In this document: positions 53,307 through 62,451 of the stretch, piece by piece | Numbering within the stretch: the stretch's first letter is position 1 | Layout of the letters: each line of letters starts with the position of its first letter | From: Verrucomicrobiia bacterium DG1235 | GTDB taxonomy: Bacteria; Verrucomicrobiota; Verrucomicrobiia; Opitutales; Opitutaceae | Direction: 5' to 3' | Assembly: GCA_000155695.1 (NCBI GenBank) | Contig: DS990592.1 | Span: 2,162,473 to 2,226,472, forward strand | Length of the DNA stretch: 64,000 nt | Position numbers and translations under genes: made by a program | The notes under the pieces: model-generated | Database searches by the model: none | Seen by the model: the letters and a program-made list of their open reading frames with translations, nothing else | What the model was told of the DNA's origin: nothing

Positions 53307-53797
53307 GCAGGGCTCGCGTTCTTTAGATGCACATGAGTCCTGGACCTGTTCAAGGCGCTTGTGCCCCCCAGCTTCTTCGAAAACGACGGTCCGAACAGAG
53401 AACTTCGAGAGCTTTGACCCTCATCTCGGGACTTGCCTTACGGGTGAGTATTAAAGCTGCGATCGCACAGAGAAGCGGGCGAAATAACGAGGCAAGTACA
53501 ATAGATGAGACTACAATGGCGAGCGGGAGAGAGCTTTCAGAATTCAGGATTTCGAATATGGCGCGTTTTGGTTGCCGCCCAGTATACACCCTGTTTTCGG
53601 AAAAACGACTTGAGCACTTCGCCTGAGAAGGCCCAAACCAGACGCCAATCTTGCAGAGGCCTTGCAAGACCATTGCAAAGCCTGCAGAGGCTCGAAACTT
53701 TTCTCACTTTCTGCTCGACAGGTTTTCGAAAGGCACGTCTTGATGGCTAAAATTCAGTCTACCACCTAAACCATTTCGTTTGCGAACGTACCGATTT
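53307..53797. other. Spacer between defence-like and copper clusters
   Basis: About 490 bases. A minus-strand frame (53350-53673) encodes a possible small membrane protein (LPLAIVVSSIVLASLFRPLL ... ILTRKASPEMRVKALEVL), but it lacks a clear ribosome-binding site and is treated as uncertain. Nothing else is supported. Confidence 0.3.
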
Positions 53798-54127
53798 TCA
53801 CTGGCAACAGGGCGGCTTCTCCCCGGAGTTCTTCGGAGGCCAAGCAGTCCACAGAGAAATCACTATCAGTGCCAGAACGCCGAGCGGGACCAAATCACCG
53901 GCTCCGGGAGAAAGCTTTCCTAGCGTTACGAGAATAGCTCCGACCAATCCATAGCGTACTGGTCTGTATCCACGCCACTTGGACGCTTTCCAAGCGAGAG
54001 CGATAAGGTTTATAAGGACGGCGAGACCGAGGAGAACAACCGTCCATTCTCCGTTCATGAATCGATCGAGAGCGTAGGCGGAAACGGTCGCCAAGGCACC
54101 ATAGATCGGGTAACGATAGATCTTCAT
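53798..54127 (-). CDS. Small membrane protein of the copper cluster
   Basis: Protein of 109 residues with three to four hydrophobic segments (GALATVSAYALDRF, VVLLGLAVLINLIALAW, VRYGLVGAILVTLGKL, LVPLGVLALIVISLW) and a C-terminal PPCCQ that could bind metal. No family recognised. It overlaps the upstream gene by four bases (ATGA), so it is co-translated with it. Confidence 0.5.
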   Translation of the reverse strand: MKIYRYPIYGALATVSAYALDRFMNGEWTVVLLGLAVLINLIALAWKASKWRGYRPVRYGLVGAILVTLGKLSPGAGDLVPLGVLALIVISLWTAWPPKNSGEKPPCCQ

Positions 54128-54393
54128 TTCTTCGCTGACTTACTCGTTTCTGGAAGATGACGCCACCAATCACGCACACACCATGCCGCTAGGATGATCA
54201 AGACACCGCCCGAGCCTATCGGCAGGAAAATTTCTTTCTCATGAGCTACAGAATACCAGACGTAGATTGAAAACCCGATGATGAACAAGATGGCCGCAGC
54301 AGAAAGCCAAATAGCCATGCTCTTGCGTTCTTGTTGCTCCTTTAGCAGCTGGTGCTTGCTTCGCTTTCTAATCCGTTTTTTGGATACTTTCAA
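54124..54393 (-). CDS. Small two-span membrane protein
   Basis: Protein of 89 residues with a basic start (KVSKKRIRKRSKHQLLKEQQ) and two hydrophobic segments (AIWLSAAAILFIIGFSIYV; IGSGGVLIILAAWCV). It resembles in layout the protein at 35509-35787, which also lies beside a metal transporter. It overlaps the upstream gene by four bases. Confidence 0.5.
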   Translation of the reverse strand: MKVSKKRIRKRSKHQLLKEQQERKSMAIWLSAAAILFIIGFSIYVWYSVAHEKEIFLPIGSGGVLIILAAWCVRDWWRHLPETSKSAKK

Positions 54394-55169
54394 AACAAGT
54401 AGTCAGGTCCGTAGATCAAGCTTCCGCCAAAGTGTCCTGCTGTGAAGACGAGAAGAGCGAGTGCCGCGTAAAGCGGAATACGGTAACGCGTTTTAGGCCA
54501 GTAGAGGATAACGGCTGAAACCAACGCGGCGAGAGTCGCCACACTCGTGCCCAGCCAACGATGGTATTCAAGTATTACCGATAGGTTGTCGGGATAGGAC
54601 GATTGCGATGCCGCGATCCACCCCATGATAGCCGCGACAACCGCAGCAAAGGCACCGGCGAACAGTGAGATGTCCGCCAGTTGATTGAATGCTGGCTTTC
54701 GTAGCAATGGGCTAAGAATGGCCAGCAAAGCGGCAAAGGGTATCAGAGCCACCGGAAAATGCACAGCAAGCACATGCAACTTGCCGAGAAAAGAAACGAT
54801 CGGATTTGAACCGCCTCCGCCATGGTCAGAGTGATCATGCTCTGAATCGCCGTGTTCGCTCCTTTCATCCGAACCATGGGCTTGCGCCTCAGTGGAACCG
54901 TGCCCGTGCTCGCCGTGACCCCCACTTTCTTCCGTAGAGGCCAAGTTGGCCAAATAGACCTCTGGGTCCTTATTGAAGTCGCGCAGACAAGACTTGCAGC
55001 AGAAGTAAATCGTCTCCCCTTTATATTCGGTATGTATGTCCGCTTCGGCTAGGTCGGTCGGAGTGACCGGGCAGTACTCGTTGCTTGGAGTGTCCCGTTC
55101 TGGTGAAGCCAGTAGAAGCAACGGCATGGCAAAGACTCCGAGAACGAAAGAGAGTAAAATAGTTTTCAT
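54390..55169 (-). CDS. YHS / His-rich / DUF2231-like membrane protein
   Basis: Protein of 259 residues. After a signal segment comes a YHS-type metal-binding domain (YCPVTPTDLAE ... YKGETIYFCCKSCLRDFNKD), then a His/Gly/Ser tract (GGHGEHGHGSTEAQ; EHDHSDHGGGG) and four spans of DUF2231 type starting LHVLAVHFPVALIPFAALL. The soluble domains face the periplasm and probably bind Cu or Zn. The fusion of the three parts is unusual. It lies between nhaA and two small membrane proteins. Confidence 0.72.
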   Translation of the reverse strand: MKTILLSFVLGVFAMPLLLLASPERDTPSNEYCPVTPTDLAEADIHTEYKGETIYFCCKSCLRDFNKDPEVYLANLASTEESGGHGEHGHGSTEAQAHGSDERSEHGDSEHDHSDHGGGGSNPIVSFLGKLHVLAVHFPVALIPFAALLAILSPLLRKPAFNQLADISLFAGAFAAVVAAIMGWIAASQSSYPDNLSVILEYHRWLGTSVATLAALVSAVILYWPKTRYRIPLYAALALLVFTAGHFGGSLIYGPDYLF

Positions 55170-55180
55170 AAGCAGTTAAC

Positions 55181-56428
55181 TTAAGATTCAGCATCCCCAT
55201 CAAGGCAGGCATCCAGCTGCGGAGCGCGTCCTTTCAATCGCAGACGTTTTGCGAGTAGCAGAACCGGTATGGCAACTGACGAAGAGAGTAAGGCCCCCAT
55301 CTTAGCAGCTCCTTGAAAATCAGTCTCCACACGAAAGGCTTGGCCGCTTACGAACAGCGCGACGGTAAGCCCTAAACCGGCGATGGTTCCGGCAAAAAAC
55401 AGATGCCGAAGCCCCATGCCTTGAGGCAATGGAAAGCCAAGTTTGATGCCTATGATCGAAAAGAGCGACACCCCGAAAGTCTTGCCTATAATAAGGGAGA
55501 GCAGGACGATCCACGTGAGTTCGCTCATATTGGAAAAGACTACGCCCGCGTTCGCAAAGGCGAAGAAGAACAGCCCAACGTCGACTGGCAGTTTGAGCTG
55601 GTGCTCAAAGCGTTCCAAAGCGAACGGCGGTACTGCGTGACTTTCCTCCACAAAGAGCCCTTCATCGTTTTTAGCCGATGGCATGAAGGGCACGATAAAG
55701 ACAAGCGCCAACGCTGGATGAAGATTGGCACTGTAGAGTCCGTACCAAGCAAGCCCACCTCCCAATAGCACATAGGCTATCCAATGTTGCACACCCGCTT
55801 TACGCAAAGCGAACGCAACTAACATTGCTGGCAGTATCCAAAGTACATTTAGCCATTCGGGATCGGCGACGGGATAGAACAATGCAATGATCACCAATCC
55901 GATAGCGTCATCAGCCACCGCTAACAGAAGAAGGAAACTCACGGCAGGATGCCCTTTGCCGAACGCAGCGCGAGCGACTAGCCAAGCCAGAGCGATATCC
56001 GTCGCAGTTGGGATGCCCCAGCCCCCAGACCACTCAGTCCTTCCTAACACAGAATTGAGGAATAAATAGACAGCAATAGGCCCCAGCACCCCTCCCAAAG
56101 TTCCGAGCAAAGGATTGATCGCTCGATTGAGCGGGTTCAACGCGCCCCCTGGCAGGCAGGATTCCACTATTTCCTTGGCCGCAATTCCAAAGAACAGGAC
56201 CATGAAGATATCGTTGATGAGAAAATGTGTCGTAAACCTTGTAGCATGCAGCGATTCCGTCCCCGAACCACTAACAAGAAGCGCAAGCTTACTAAGCGGA
56301 AGGTGTACGATATTCTCGTAGAGTTCGTGATTCGCATTCGCGAATACGATAGCTGTGACGACTCCTAGAATGAGAGGAATTGAAAACTCCTGCAGGATAT
56401 TTACTAATCGACGAGGTTGTGAAGCCAT
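55181..56428 (-). CDS. nhaA: Na+/H+ antiporter NhaA
   Basis: Inner-membrane antiporter of 415 residues. The family ion-binding segment is GGWGIPTATDIALAWLVARA followed by LLLLAVADDAIGLVIIALFY (the Asp pair), with HFLINDIFMVLFFGIAAKEI earlier and SLIIGKTFGVSLFSIIGIKL in the second half. It contributes to sodium and pH balance. Its place inside a metal cluster suggests support of proton-driven pumps or a co-acquired marine trait. Confidence 0.9.
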   Translation of the reverse strand: MASQPRRLVNILQEFSIPLILGVVTAIVFANANHELYENIVHLPLSKLALLVSGSGTESLHATRFTTHFLINDIFMVLFFGIAAKEIVESCLPGGALNPLNRAINPLLGTLGGVLGPIAVYLFLNSVLGRTEWSGGWGIPTATDIALAWLVARAAFGKGHPAVSFLLLLAVADDAIGLVIIALFYPVADPEWLNVLWILPAMLVAFALRKAGVQHWIAYVLLGGGLAWYGLYSANLHPALALVFIVPFMPSAKNDEGLFVEESHAVPPFALERFEHQLKLPVDVGLFFFAFANAGVVFSNMSELTWIVLLSLIIGKTFGVSLFSIIGIKLGFPLPQGMGLRHLFFAGTIAGLGLTVALFVSGQAFRVETDFQGAAKMGALLSSSVAIPVLLLAKRLRLKGRAPQLDACLDGDAES

Positions 56429-56561
56429 GATCTTCGCTATATGATCAATACAATTTACAGATTCCTAAAAAAATTGTATGTCCCCTTAGGTACTCCATCG
56501 GAGAAACGCGGGAACCGTCCTCCTCGACTGGCCCCCGCGCTCTGTTACCCTTCCTCAAATT

Positions 56562-57140
56562 CTAATGGCTATGACCACTATGGCCATGGCTGCCTTCTTT
56601 CTTCTTCATCTTTCCATGGTCCATGTGTCCATGGCCGCCCTTTGCAGATGCGAGCGTTTCCTTCACGGAGCCGCACTTGAGCATCATCGCTCCGTAATAG
56701 GGGTTGGCGAGATCCTCGCTGTTTTGCAGCCAGGCGCCGCCTTTGTTGTTGAAGGCCATTGGGCAATGCATCTTAACGACGTCGCTCTTGCCCGAGGTCC
56801 CGACGTGCTCGACCATCTTCGCGAGGTCCTTCGAGATCGCGTGAAAGGCTACGCGAGCGATCTTGATATCGGAAGCCGATTGGATCTTAGCCGCTTCTTC
56901 TGTAAGATCAACGAGCGATGGAGCGTCTTCGTGCGAAGGGCCGTGACCGAGCATTTTCTTAAAGGTTCCAGCACTGCTTTTAGCGGAGGCAAGGTCATCC
57001 TTGGCAAGTGCGGTTTGCAGCTCGAAATAAGGCGTTAGCAGCATATCGACATACTCCGGCTTGATAGCCTTGGAGTGGGCGAATGCGGAGGATGCGCCAA
57101 TGAGCGCAACGATTAGCGTGGTAATGATTTTCTTATTCAT
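56562..57140 (-). CDS. DUF3347 periplasmic protein, copy 1
   Basis: Exported protein of 192 residues: signal (ALIGASSAFAHS), then a DUF3347 domain of helices (DMLLTPYFELQTALAKDDLA ... LTEEAAKIQSASDIKIARVA) with the conserved end KMHCPMAFNNKGGAWLQNSE, PYYGAMMLKCGSVKETL. A His/Lys-rich tail (GHGHMDHGKMKKKEGSHGHS) follows. The CPM...MLKCG residues are typical ligands of the domain at the C-terminus of CusB adaptors; a periplasmic Cu/Ag chaperone role is plausible. Confidence 0.75.
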   Translation of the reverse strand: MNKKIITTLIVALIGASSAFAHSKAIKPEYVDMLLTPYFELQTALAKDDLASAKSSAGTFKKMLGHGPSHEDAPSLVDLTEEAAKIQSASDIKIARVAFHAISKDLAKMVEHVGTSGKSDVVKMHCPMAFNNKGGAWLQNSEDLANPYYGAMMLKCGSVKETLASAKGGHGHMDHGKMKKKEGSHGHSGHSH

Positions 57141-57178
57141 TGATGTATTAGGTTTATGGTTACTTTTTGTAGAATGTT

Positions 57179-57706
57179 TTACCCGTGGGTGTTTATGATC
57201 CGGTCAAAAGTTGCGTCGCAGCTGTTTGGCGAACAACCGTAGGGCGAACTCGCCGTCCGCTCTTGTTGAATCCAAACAGCTCCTTGCCCACTTTGAGCGG
57301 TATTGCATTTGAAGAGAAACAAGCTCGTAGATTCGCTACGCTCGAGATCTTCGAGTGCATCCGCCAATGCCACAGACAGTTTTGAAAATTCGCTTCGAGC
57401 TGCGGAAAGCTGCTGTGACTTTCCGATGCGGTGCGCGGATCGCCGTATTGCGGAGAATCTGGAGTGAGCACCTTCGCTTGGGCCAAGATTGAAAGACTTC
57501 GAAAGGGATTTACCGTGACGATTCGCCGTTTGAAGATCGCCTTCGCTCAGAGCATTTTGCGTGGCAAGATACTCTTCCACCAAAGCATCGACAAACTCCG
57601 GAGAAACCCCATCAGAATGGGCGTGAAGAACTGGGCCTAAGCTAGCACCCCAAAAGAGCAATGCCGAGGCGCACAGTATCCTTATTTTAAGTACATTACG
57701 AAACAT
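57179..57706 (-). CDS. DUF3347-like periplasmic protein, copy 2, ligand residues changed
   Basis: Exported protein of about 175 residues with signal (LGPVLHAHS) and the same helical plan (FVDALVEEYLATQNALSEGD). At the conserved end CPM is replaced by CNT and the Met-rich MLKCG by PNSC (FKCNTAQSGQGAVWIQQ; PYGCSPNSCDATFD). It may bind a different metal or be degenerate. The ATG at 57706 is preferred. Confidence 0.6.
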   Translation of the reverse strand: MFRNVLKIRILCASALLFWGASLGPVLHAHSDGVSPEFVDALVEEYLATQNALSEGDLQTANRHGKSLSKSFNLGPSEGAHSRFSAIRRSAHRIGKSQQLSAARSEFSKLSVALADALEDLERSESTSLFLFKCNTAQSGQGAVWIQQERTASSPYGCSPNSCDATFDRIINTHG

Positions 57707-57726
57707 AAGCCCCAATCAGAAAGCGC

Positions 57727-58320
57727 CTATTTGCTGCAGCAGGAGCTTCCGCTCCCATGCGAGCAGGCCTGCGATGAATCCGAATCATGATCGCACCTAG
57801 CGGAAGATGATACTGGTGAAGCGGCTGATGCGCTGATGCTCCCTGCAACTGACCCACAACGAAGCATGCTCGCTCCGTAGTAAGGATTGGCTACGTCTTG
57901 GGAGTCCTGAATCCACTCCGCCCCTTGCCCATCGAACGCCATCCCGCAACGGACAACGAAGAGCGTAGCCCCAGAGCCTCCTCCGAGATATTCGAAGAGC
58001 ATCTTGGCCTGATCAGTCAATGGCTTGAAGGCCTCGCGGGCTTGCGGCAGGTTCGCCGCACTGGCGATGATCTCTGCGTGCTGTGTAAGGTTTTCGACAT
58101 TGAGCTCAGCTTTGGACTTCTGAAAAGCGGATATGTAGAACAGAGCCCCCTCTTGAGCACCGGTCAAATCGTCTTGGGAGAGGCTCCTCTGAATCGCGAG
58201 ATAGCCCTCGGTAAGGTCTCGTGAAAACTCAGATGCTTCTGTTTTTGGGTGGTGCTGGGCGATGAGGCTCGATGCCGCTGCCAGCGCCCACAATGTACTC
58301 ACTATCTTGATTATCTTCAT
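57727..58320 (-). CDS. DUF3347 periplasmic protein, copy 3
   Basis: Exported protein of 197 residues with signal (ALAAASSLIAQ), DUF3347 helices (TEGYLAIQRSLSQDDLTGAQ) and conserved end RCGMAFDGQGAEWIQDSQDV, PYYGASMLRCGSVAGSI. The tail is Ser/Cys/His-rich (ARCDHDSDSSQACSHGSGSS, then CC). It lies in tandem with copies 1 and 2, so local duplication is likely. Confidence 0.72.
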   Translation of the reverse strand: MKIIKIVSTLWALAAASSLIAQHHPKTEASEFSRDLTEGYLAIQRSLSQDDLTGAQEGALFYISAFQKSKAELNVENLTQHAEIIASAANLPQAREAFKPLTDQAKMLFEYLGGGSGATLFVVRCGMAFDGQGAEWIQDSQDVANPYYGASMLRCGSVAGSISASAASPVSSSARCDHDSDSSQACSHGSGSSCCSK

Positions 58321-58415
58321 ACTAATAATGATTTGCCGGAGATAGCGACACCAGACGGATCTCGCCCAGTGCAGCTACTCTTCCAGTCCCTAAACGTACG
58401 TTTTCTCAAAAACCC

Positions 58416-58658
58416 TCACATTTTTTCGAAACTCCCTCCAGCACTGTACTGAAAGTCGCCTGAGCCAATTTCGCTGAACATTTCCGAGCTACTTTTCTTC
58501 CTCCTTTGATAACCTGCGAAGCAATCGGTTGAGCAAAGAGCGACCACGCTATCATCCTTCTTGAGGACGCAGTAGATGCGATTGCCGCCAAATTCGTAGT
58601 CACAAACATGACAGCTCGGTGGCGGCGTTTCGAAGTTGTATCGGCGTCGCGCGCTCAT
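58416..58658 (-). CDS. Small zinc-finger-like protein
   Basis: Protein of 80 residues with CHVCDYEFGGNRIYC and later ALCSTDCFAGYQ, a C-x2-C ... C-x3-C pattern like TRASH/FCS zinc fingers found in metal-sensing proteins. The ATG at 58658 follows GGAGGAAT. It lies between cusA and the DUF3347 genes on the same strand. Confidence 0.55.
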   Translation of the reverse strand: MSARRRYNFETPPPSCHVCDYEFGGNRIYCVLKKDDSVVALCSTDCFAGYQRRKKSSSEMFSEIGSGDFQYSAGGSFEKM

Positions 58659-58683
58659 CAATCGATTCCTCCATCAGCTGTTC

Positions 58684-61600
58684 CTATTTCGTGAATTTCG
58701 TTTTGATCTCCTCGATCCCGCAATAAAGCACGGGAACGACGAAGATCGTCAGAATGGCTAGCATCATGCCTCCAAAGGACGGAATCGCCATCGGCACCAT
58801 GATGTCCGATCCGCGCCCGACCGAGGTCAGAACCGGCAACAATGCTAAGATCGTGGTCGCGCTGGTCATCATCGCGGGACGCACACGACGGTTGCCCGCT
58901 TCGATGGTAGCCGCGCGAATCTCCGCGATACTCTTGGGCGACTTCTCTCGGAAGATTTGCTGCAGGTAGGTACAGACGATGACGCCGTTGTCGGTCGCAA
59001 TGCCAAACAAGGCCAGGAAGCCCACCCAAACCGCAACGCTCAAGTTGATCGTCTCCATCTGGAAAAGCGCTCGCAGGTTGTGACCGAAAAGATCGATGTT
59101 CATGAACCACGGTTGGCCGTAGAGCCAGATCAGCACGAAGCCACCCGACCAGGCGAAAAGGATTCCAGAGAATACCAGCACCGTCTCCGAGATGCGCTTG
59201 AACTGAAAATACAGTATGAGCCAGATCGCAAACAAGGCGATAGGCAGCACGATTGAGAGCCGCTTCTCCGCACGGACTTGGTTCTCGTAGCTTCCGGTGA
59301 ACTTGTAGCTGACGCCTGCTGGAATATCGAGCTCGCCGCTGGCGATCTTGCCTTGCAGAAACTCCTGAGCTTGCTCCACCACCTCGACTTCCGCGTAGCC
59401 GTCGCGTTTGTCGAAAATGACATAGCCTACGAGAAAGGTGTCCTCGCTCTTGATGACTTGCGGGCCACGCACGTAGTTGATCGTGGCCAGCTCACGAAGC
59501 GGCACTTGAGTTCCATTGGGCGAGGCAACCAGTATTTGTTCTATGGATTCAATCGTATCTCGAAGCTCTCGCATGTAACGCACCCGAACAGGGTAGCGCT
59601 CGCGACCTTCGACAGTTTGCGTGATAGGCTTTCCGCCGATGGCGACTTCAATGACATCTTGCACCATCTTGATTTTCACCCCGTAGCGAGCGATGGCATC
59701 GCGGTCGATGTCGATCTCCAGATACGGCTTGCCGACGATGCGGTCAGCCAACACGGCCTCCTTCTTGATGGAAGGCACTTGCTTGAGCAGCCCTTCAATA
59801 TCGAGCGCGACCTTCTCCAGCGTTTCCAAGTCTGGCCCATAGACTTTCAAGCCCATGGGAGCCCGCATGCCGCTTTGCAGCATTACGATACGGGCCGCGA
59901 TGGGTTGCAGCTTCGGAGCGGAAGTCGTACCTGGAATAGAGGCCGCTTTGACGATCTCGTCCCAGATGTCGTCGGGACTTTTGATCTCGTCTCGCCACTG
60001 GCGGAAGGGGCGACCGTCTGGATCGAGCACAAGCTCCTCGTTCGCGTCGCGAACGAATTCGTCAGCGGCCTCGTCGTAGGCGAAGCTAAGGATACGACCG
60101 TCCTCGTCGGTGATGAACTCCGACTTGTAGGAAATGATGGTCTCGATCATCGAAATCGGCGCGGGATCCAGCGGACTCTCGACACGGCCCAACTTGCCTA
60201 CGGCGCTCTCGACTTCAGGAATGGCGTTGATGGCCATGTCTTGTTTTCTCAATACATCCATGACTTCGCCAATCGAAGCGTGCGGCATGGTAGTCGGCAT
60301 GAGAAGATAAGACCCTTCGTCGAGTGATGGCATAAACTCTTTTCCGAGCCCGGGCATGGTGTGGTTCATCGCCACATAGGTATCCGTCTTCTTGGCCCAC
60401 TCCGGCATCCAGCCAAAGGTCTTTTCCCACCCCAGCCATGCCGTGAAGCCCATAAGGACAATCAGCAAGCTTCCAGCGACGAACAGCATCTTCACCTTTA
60501 ACAGGAGCTGAAGAATCGGTGCGTAGAACCTGATGAAGATGTAGAAGAAACCAAGCAGTCCGCCCACCGTCAGCAGAACGAAGATCGTATTGTGCAGCGG
60601 CACCTCGGGTCCCAAGGGCTTCCAGTCGAGCGCCAGCCAAACGGCGACGACCGCCGCGACCACGAAGTTGAAACTAAACAACGTACCTCGCTGCACCTTG
60701 GCCGGAATTCGCGGTCCGGCGATATGAAACGCAGCCGAAGCCACGAGAAGCAATCCAAGCCACCAAGGAAACCATGCGAAAGCAAAGATGCCCACGATGC
60801 CAAACAAGCCAACCGCGCCCCACAAACTCGCCTTCGCCAGGTTCGACTTCGAGCGGCCCGCGATGAACCAATGAGCGAGCGGTGGGATGACGGTCAGAGC
60901 GACCACAATCGAACCGATCAAGGCAAAGGTTTTGGTGTAGGCAAGCGGGCGAAAGAGCTTACCCTCTGCCGCCTGCATAGTGAAGACGGGCAGGAAGCTG
61001 ATCACGGTCGTGAGCACTGCCGTCACCACCGCGCTAGCTACCTCGCTACAGGCCCGATACACGACCTCCAAGCGACTCTCATCCGGCGGGGCCTCGTCCA
61101 GATGCTTGAGAATATTCTCAATCAAGACGACGCCCATATCGACGATCGTACCGATAGCGATCGCGATACCGGAGAGAGCGACTACGTTGGCGTCCACCCC
61201 GAAGAGCTTCATGCCGATGAAAGAAAACAGTACCGCCAAGGGTAGAACGCCAGAAATCAATGCCGCGCTGCGCAGGTGCAAAACCATTACAACTACAACG
61301 ATTATTGTAACCAATATCTGCTGACGCACTGCGTCTTCGAGCGTACCGAGCGTTTCGTAGATCAAACCAGTGCGGTCGTAGAAAGGCACGATCTGCACTT
61401 GGCTCACGGTCCCGTCTTCCAACGTTTTTTTAGGTAGGCCAGGAGAGATCTCCGCGATCTTGTCCTTTACTCGCTTGATTACCGCCAATGGGTTCTCGCC
61501 ATAGCGCGTGACGACCACGCCGCCGACCGCTTCCGCGCCTGCCTTGTCGAGCGCGCCGCGTCGCAAGGCGGGACCGTATTCGATTTCGGCAACCTCATCG

Positions 61601-62451
61601 AGCGTGATAGGGATGTTTTCCCGTTGCGTGATGACCGTCTTACGCAGGTCGTCCAGGCTTTCGATAAAGCCGAGGCCACGAATCACGTATTCGGCAGCGT
61701 TGATCTCGATGGTTCGAGCCCCCACGTCGAGATTGCTGCCACGCACCGCGTCAAACACCTCGTGCAAGGCGATCCCGTAGGTACGCAAAGCGTCGGGGTC
61801 CACGTCCACTTGATACTCCTTTACGTAGCCACCAATGGAAGCGACCTCCGCCACTCCATCCACCCCTTGCAAAGCGTAGCGAACGTACCAGTCTTGAGCG
61901 CTGCGAAGCTCGTCGAGGTCCCAACCGCCGGTAGGCTCGCCTTCTGCGTCCATGCCTTCTAGCGTGTACCAATAGACCTGCCCAAGCGCCGTCGCGTCCG
62001 GACCGAGTTGAGGCGATACGCCTTGCGGCAAGGTTCCAGACGGAAGGCTGTTAAGCTTCTCCAGAATACGACTACGGGTCCAATAGAACTCTGCGTCTTC
62101 CTTGAAAATGATGTAGATCGAGGAGAAGCCGAACATCGAATAGCTACGCACCGTTTTGACCTGCGGCAAGCCGAGCAAGGCGGTCGTCAACGGATACGTG
62201 ATCTGGTCTTCGATGTCCTGAGGCGAACGACCCATCCATTCTGTGAATACAATTTGCTGGTTCTCGCCAATGTCAGGAATCGCATCCACGGGTACCGGGT
62301 CGCGCGGCAGGGACTCCGTTTCCCAGTCAAAGGGAGCGACCATGATCCCCCAAAGGATCAGGCCTGCGGTGAAGAGAACTACGACAAGCTTATTCTCCAG
62401 GCAGAACCGGATGAGCTTGTTGATCGGATTTGAAGAATTATCAGTGGGCAT
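58684..62451 (-). CDS. cusA: CusA-type Cu/Ag RND pump, enlarged
   Basis: Proton-driven exporter of 1255 residues, about 200 longer than usual CusA. Landmarks: PVDAIPDIGENQQIVFTEWM after span 1, SGIAIAIGTIVDMGVVLIEN in span 4, LMPTTMPHASIGEVMDVLRK in the second porter half with methionines, and IAGSYENQ-type KFTGSYENQVRAEKRL before the second span group. The extra length is a block of four or five hydrophobic segments after span 6 (from LWGAVGLFGIVGIFAFAWF) and an acidic insert (SFAYDEAADEFVRDANEEL) in the second porter domain. The ATG overlaps the end of cusB by 11 bases. Confidence 0.88.
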   Translation of the reverse strand: MPTDNSSNPINKLIRFCLENKLVVVLFTAGLILWGIMVAPFDWETESLPRDPVPVDAIPDIGENQQIVFTEWMGRSPQDIEDQITYPLTTALLGLPQVKTVRSYSMFGFSSIYIIFKEDAEFYWTRSRILEKLNSLPSGTLPQGVSPQLGPDATALGQVYWYTLEGMDAEGEPTGGWDLDELRSAQDWYVRYALQGVDGVAEVASIGGYVKEYQVDVDPDALRTYGIALHEVFDAVRGSNLDVGARTIEINAAEYVIRGLGFIESLDDLRKTVITQRENIPITLDEVAEIEYGPALRRGALDKAGAEAVGGVVVTRYGENPLAVIKRVKDKIAEISPGLPKKTLEDGTVSQVQIVPFYDRTGLIYETLGTLEDAVRQQILVTIIVVVVMVLHLRSAALISGVLPLAVLFSFIGMKLFGVDANVVALSGIAIAIGTIVDMGVVLIENILKHLDEAPPDESRLEVVYRACSEVASAVVTAVLTTVISFLPVFTMQAAEGKLFRPLAYTKTFALIGSIVVALTVIPPLAHWFIAGRSKSNLAKASLWGAVGLFGIVGIFAFAWFPWWLGLLLVASAAFHIAGPRIPAKVQRGTLFSFNFVVAAVVAVWLALDWKPLGPEVPLHNTIFVLLTVGGLLGFFYIFIRFYAPILQLLLKVKMLFVAGSLLIVLMGFTAWLGWEKTFGWMPEWAKKTDTYVAMNHTMPGLGKEFMPSLDEGSYLLMPTTMPHASIGEVMDVLRKQDMAINAIPEVESAVGKLGRVESPLDPAPISMIETIISYKSEFITDEDGRILSFAYDEAADEFVRDANEELVLDPDGRPFRQWRDEIKSPDDIWDEIVKAASIPGTTSAPKLQPIAARIVMLQSGMRAPMGLKVYGPDLETLEKVALDIEGLLKQVPSIKKEAVLADRIVGKPYLEIDIDRDAIARYGVKIKMVQDVIEVAIGGKPITQTVEGRERYPVRVRYMRELRDTIESIEQILVASPNGTQVPLRELATINYVRGPQVIKSEDTFLVGYVIFDKRDGYAEVEVVEQAQEFLQGKIASGELDIPAGVSYKFTGSYENQVRAEKRLSIVLPIALFAIWLILYFQFKRISETVLVFSGILFAWSGGFVLIWLYGQPWFMNIDLFGHNLRALFQMETINLSVAVWVGFLALFGIATDNGVIVCTYLQQIFREKSPKSIAEIRAATIEAGNRRVRPAMMTSATTILALLPVLTSVGRGSDIMVPMAIPSFGGMMLAILTIFVVPVLYCGIEEIKTKFTK

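Noticed and set aside
53350-53673. Possible small membrane protein on the minus strand
   Set aside because: One hydrophobic stretch is present, but start signal and flanking composition are poor; kept only as a remark on the spacer.
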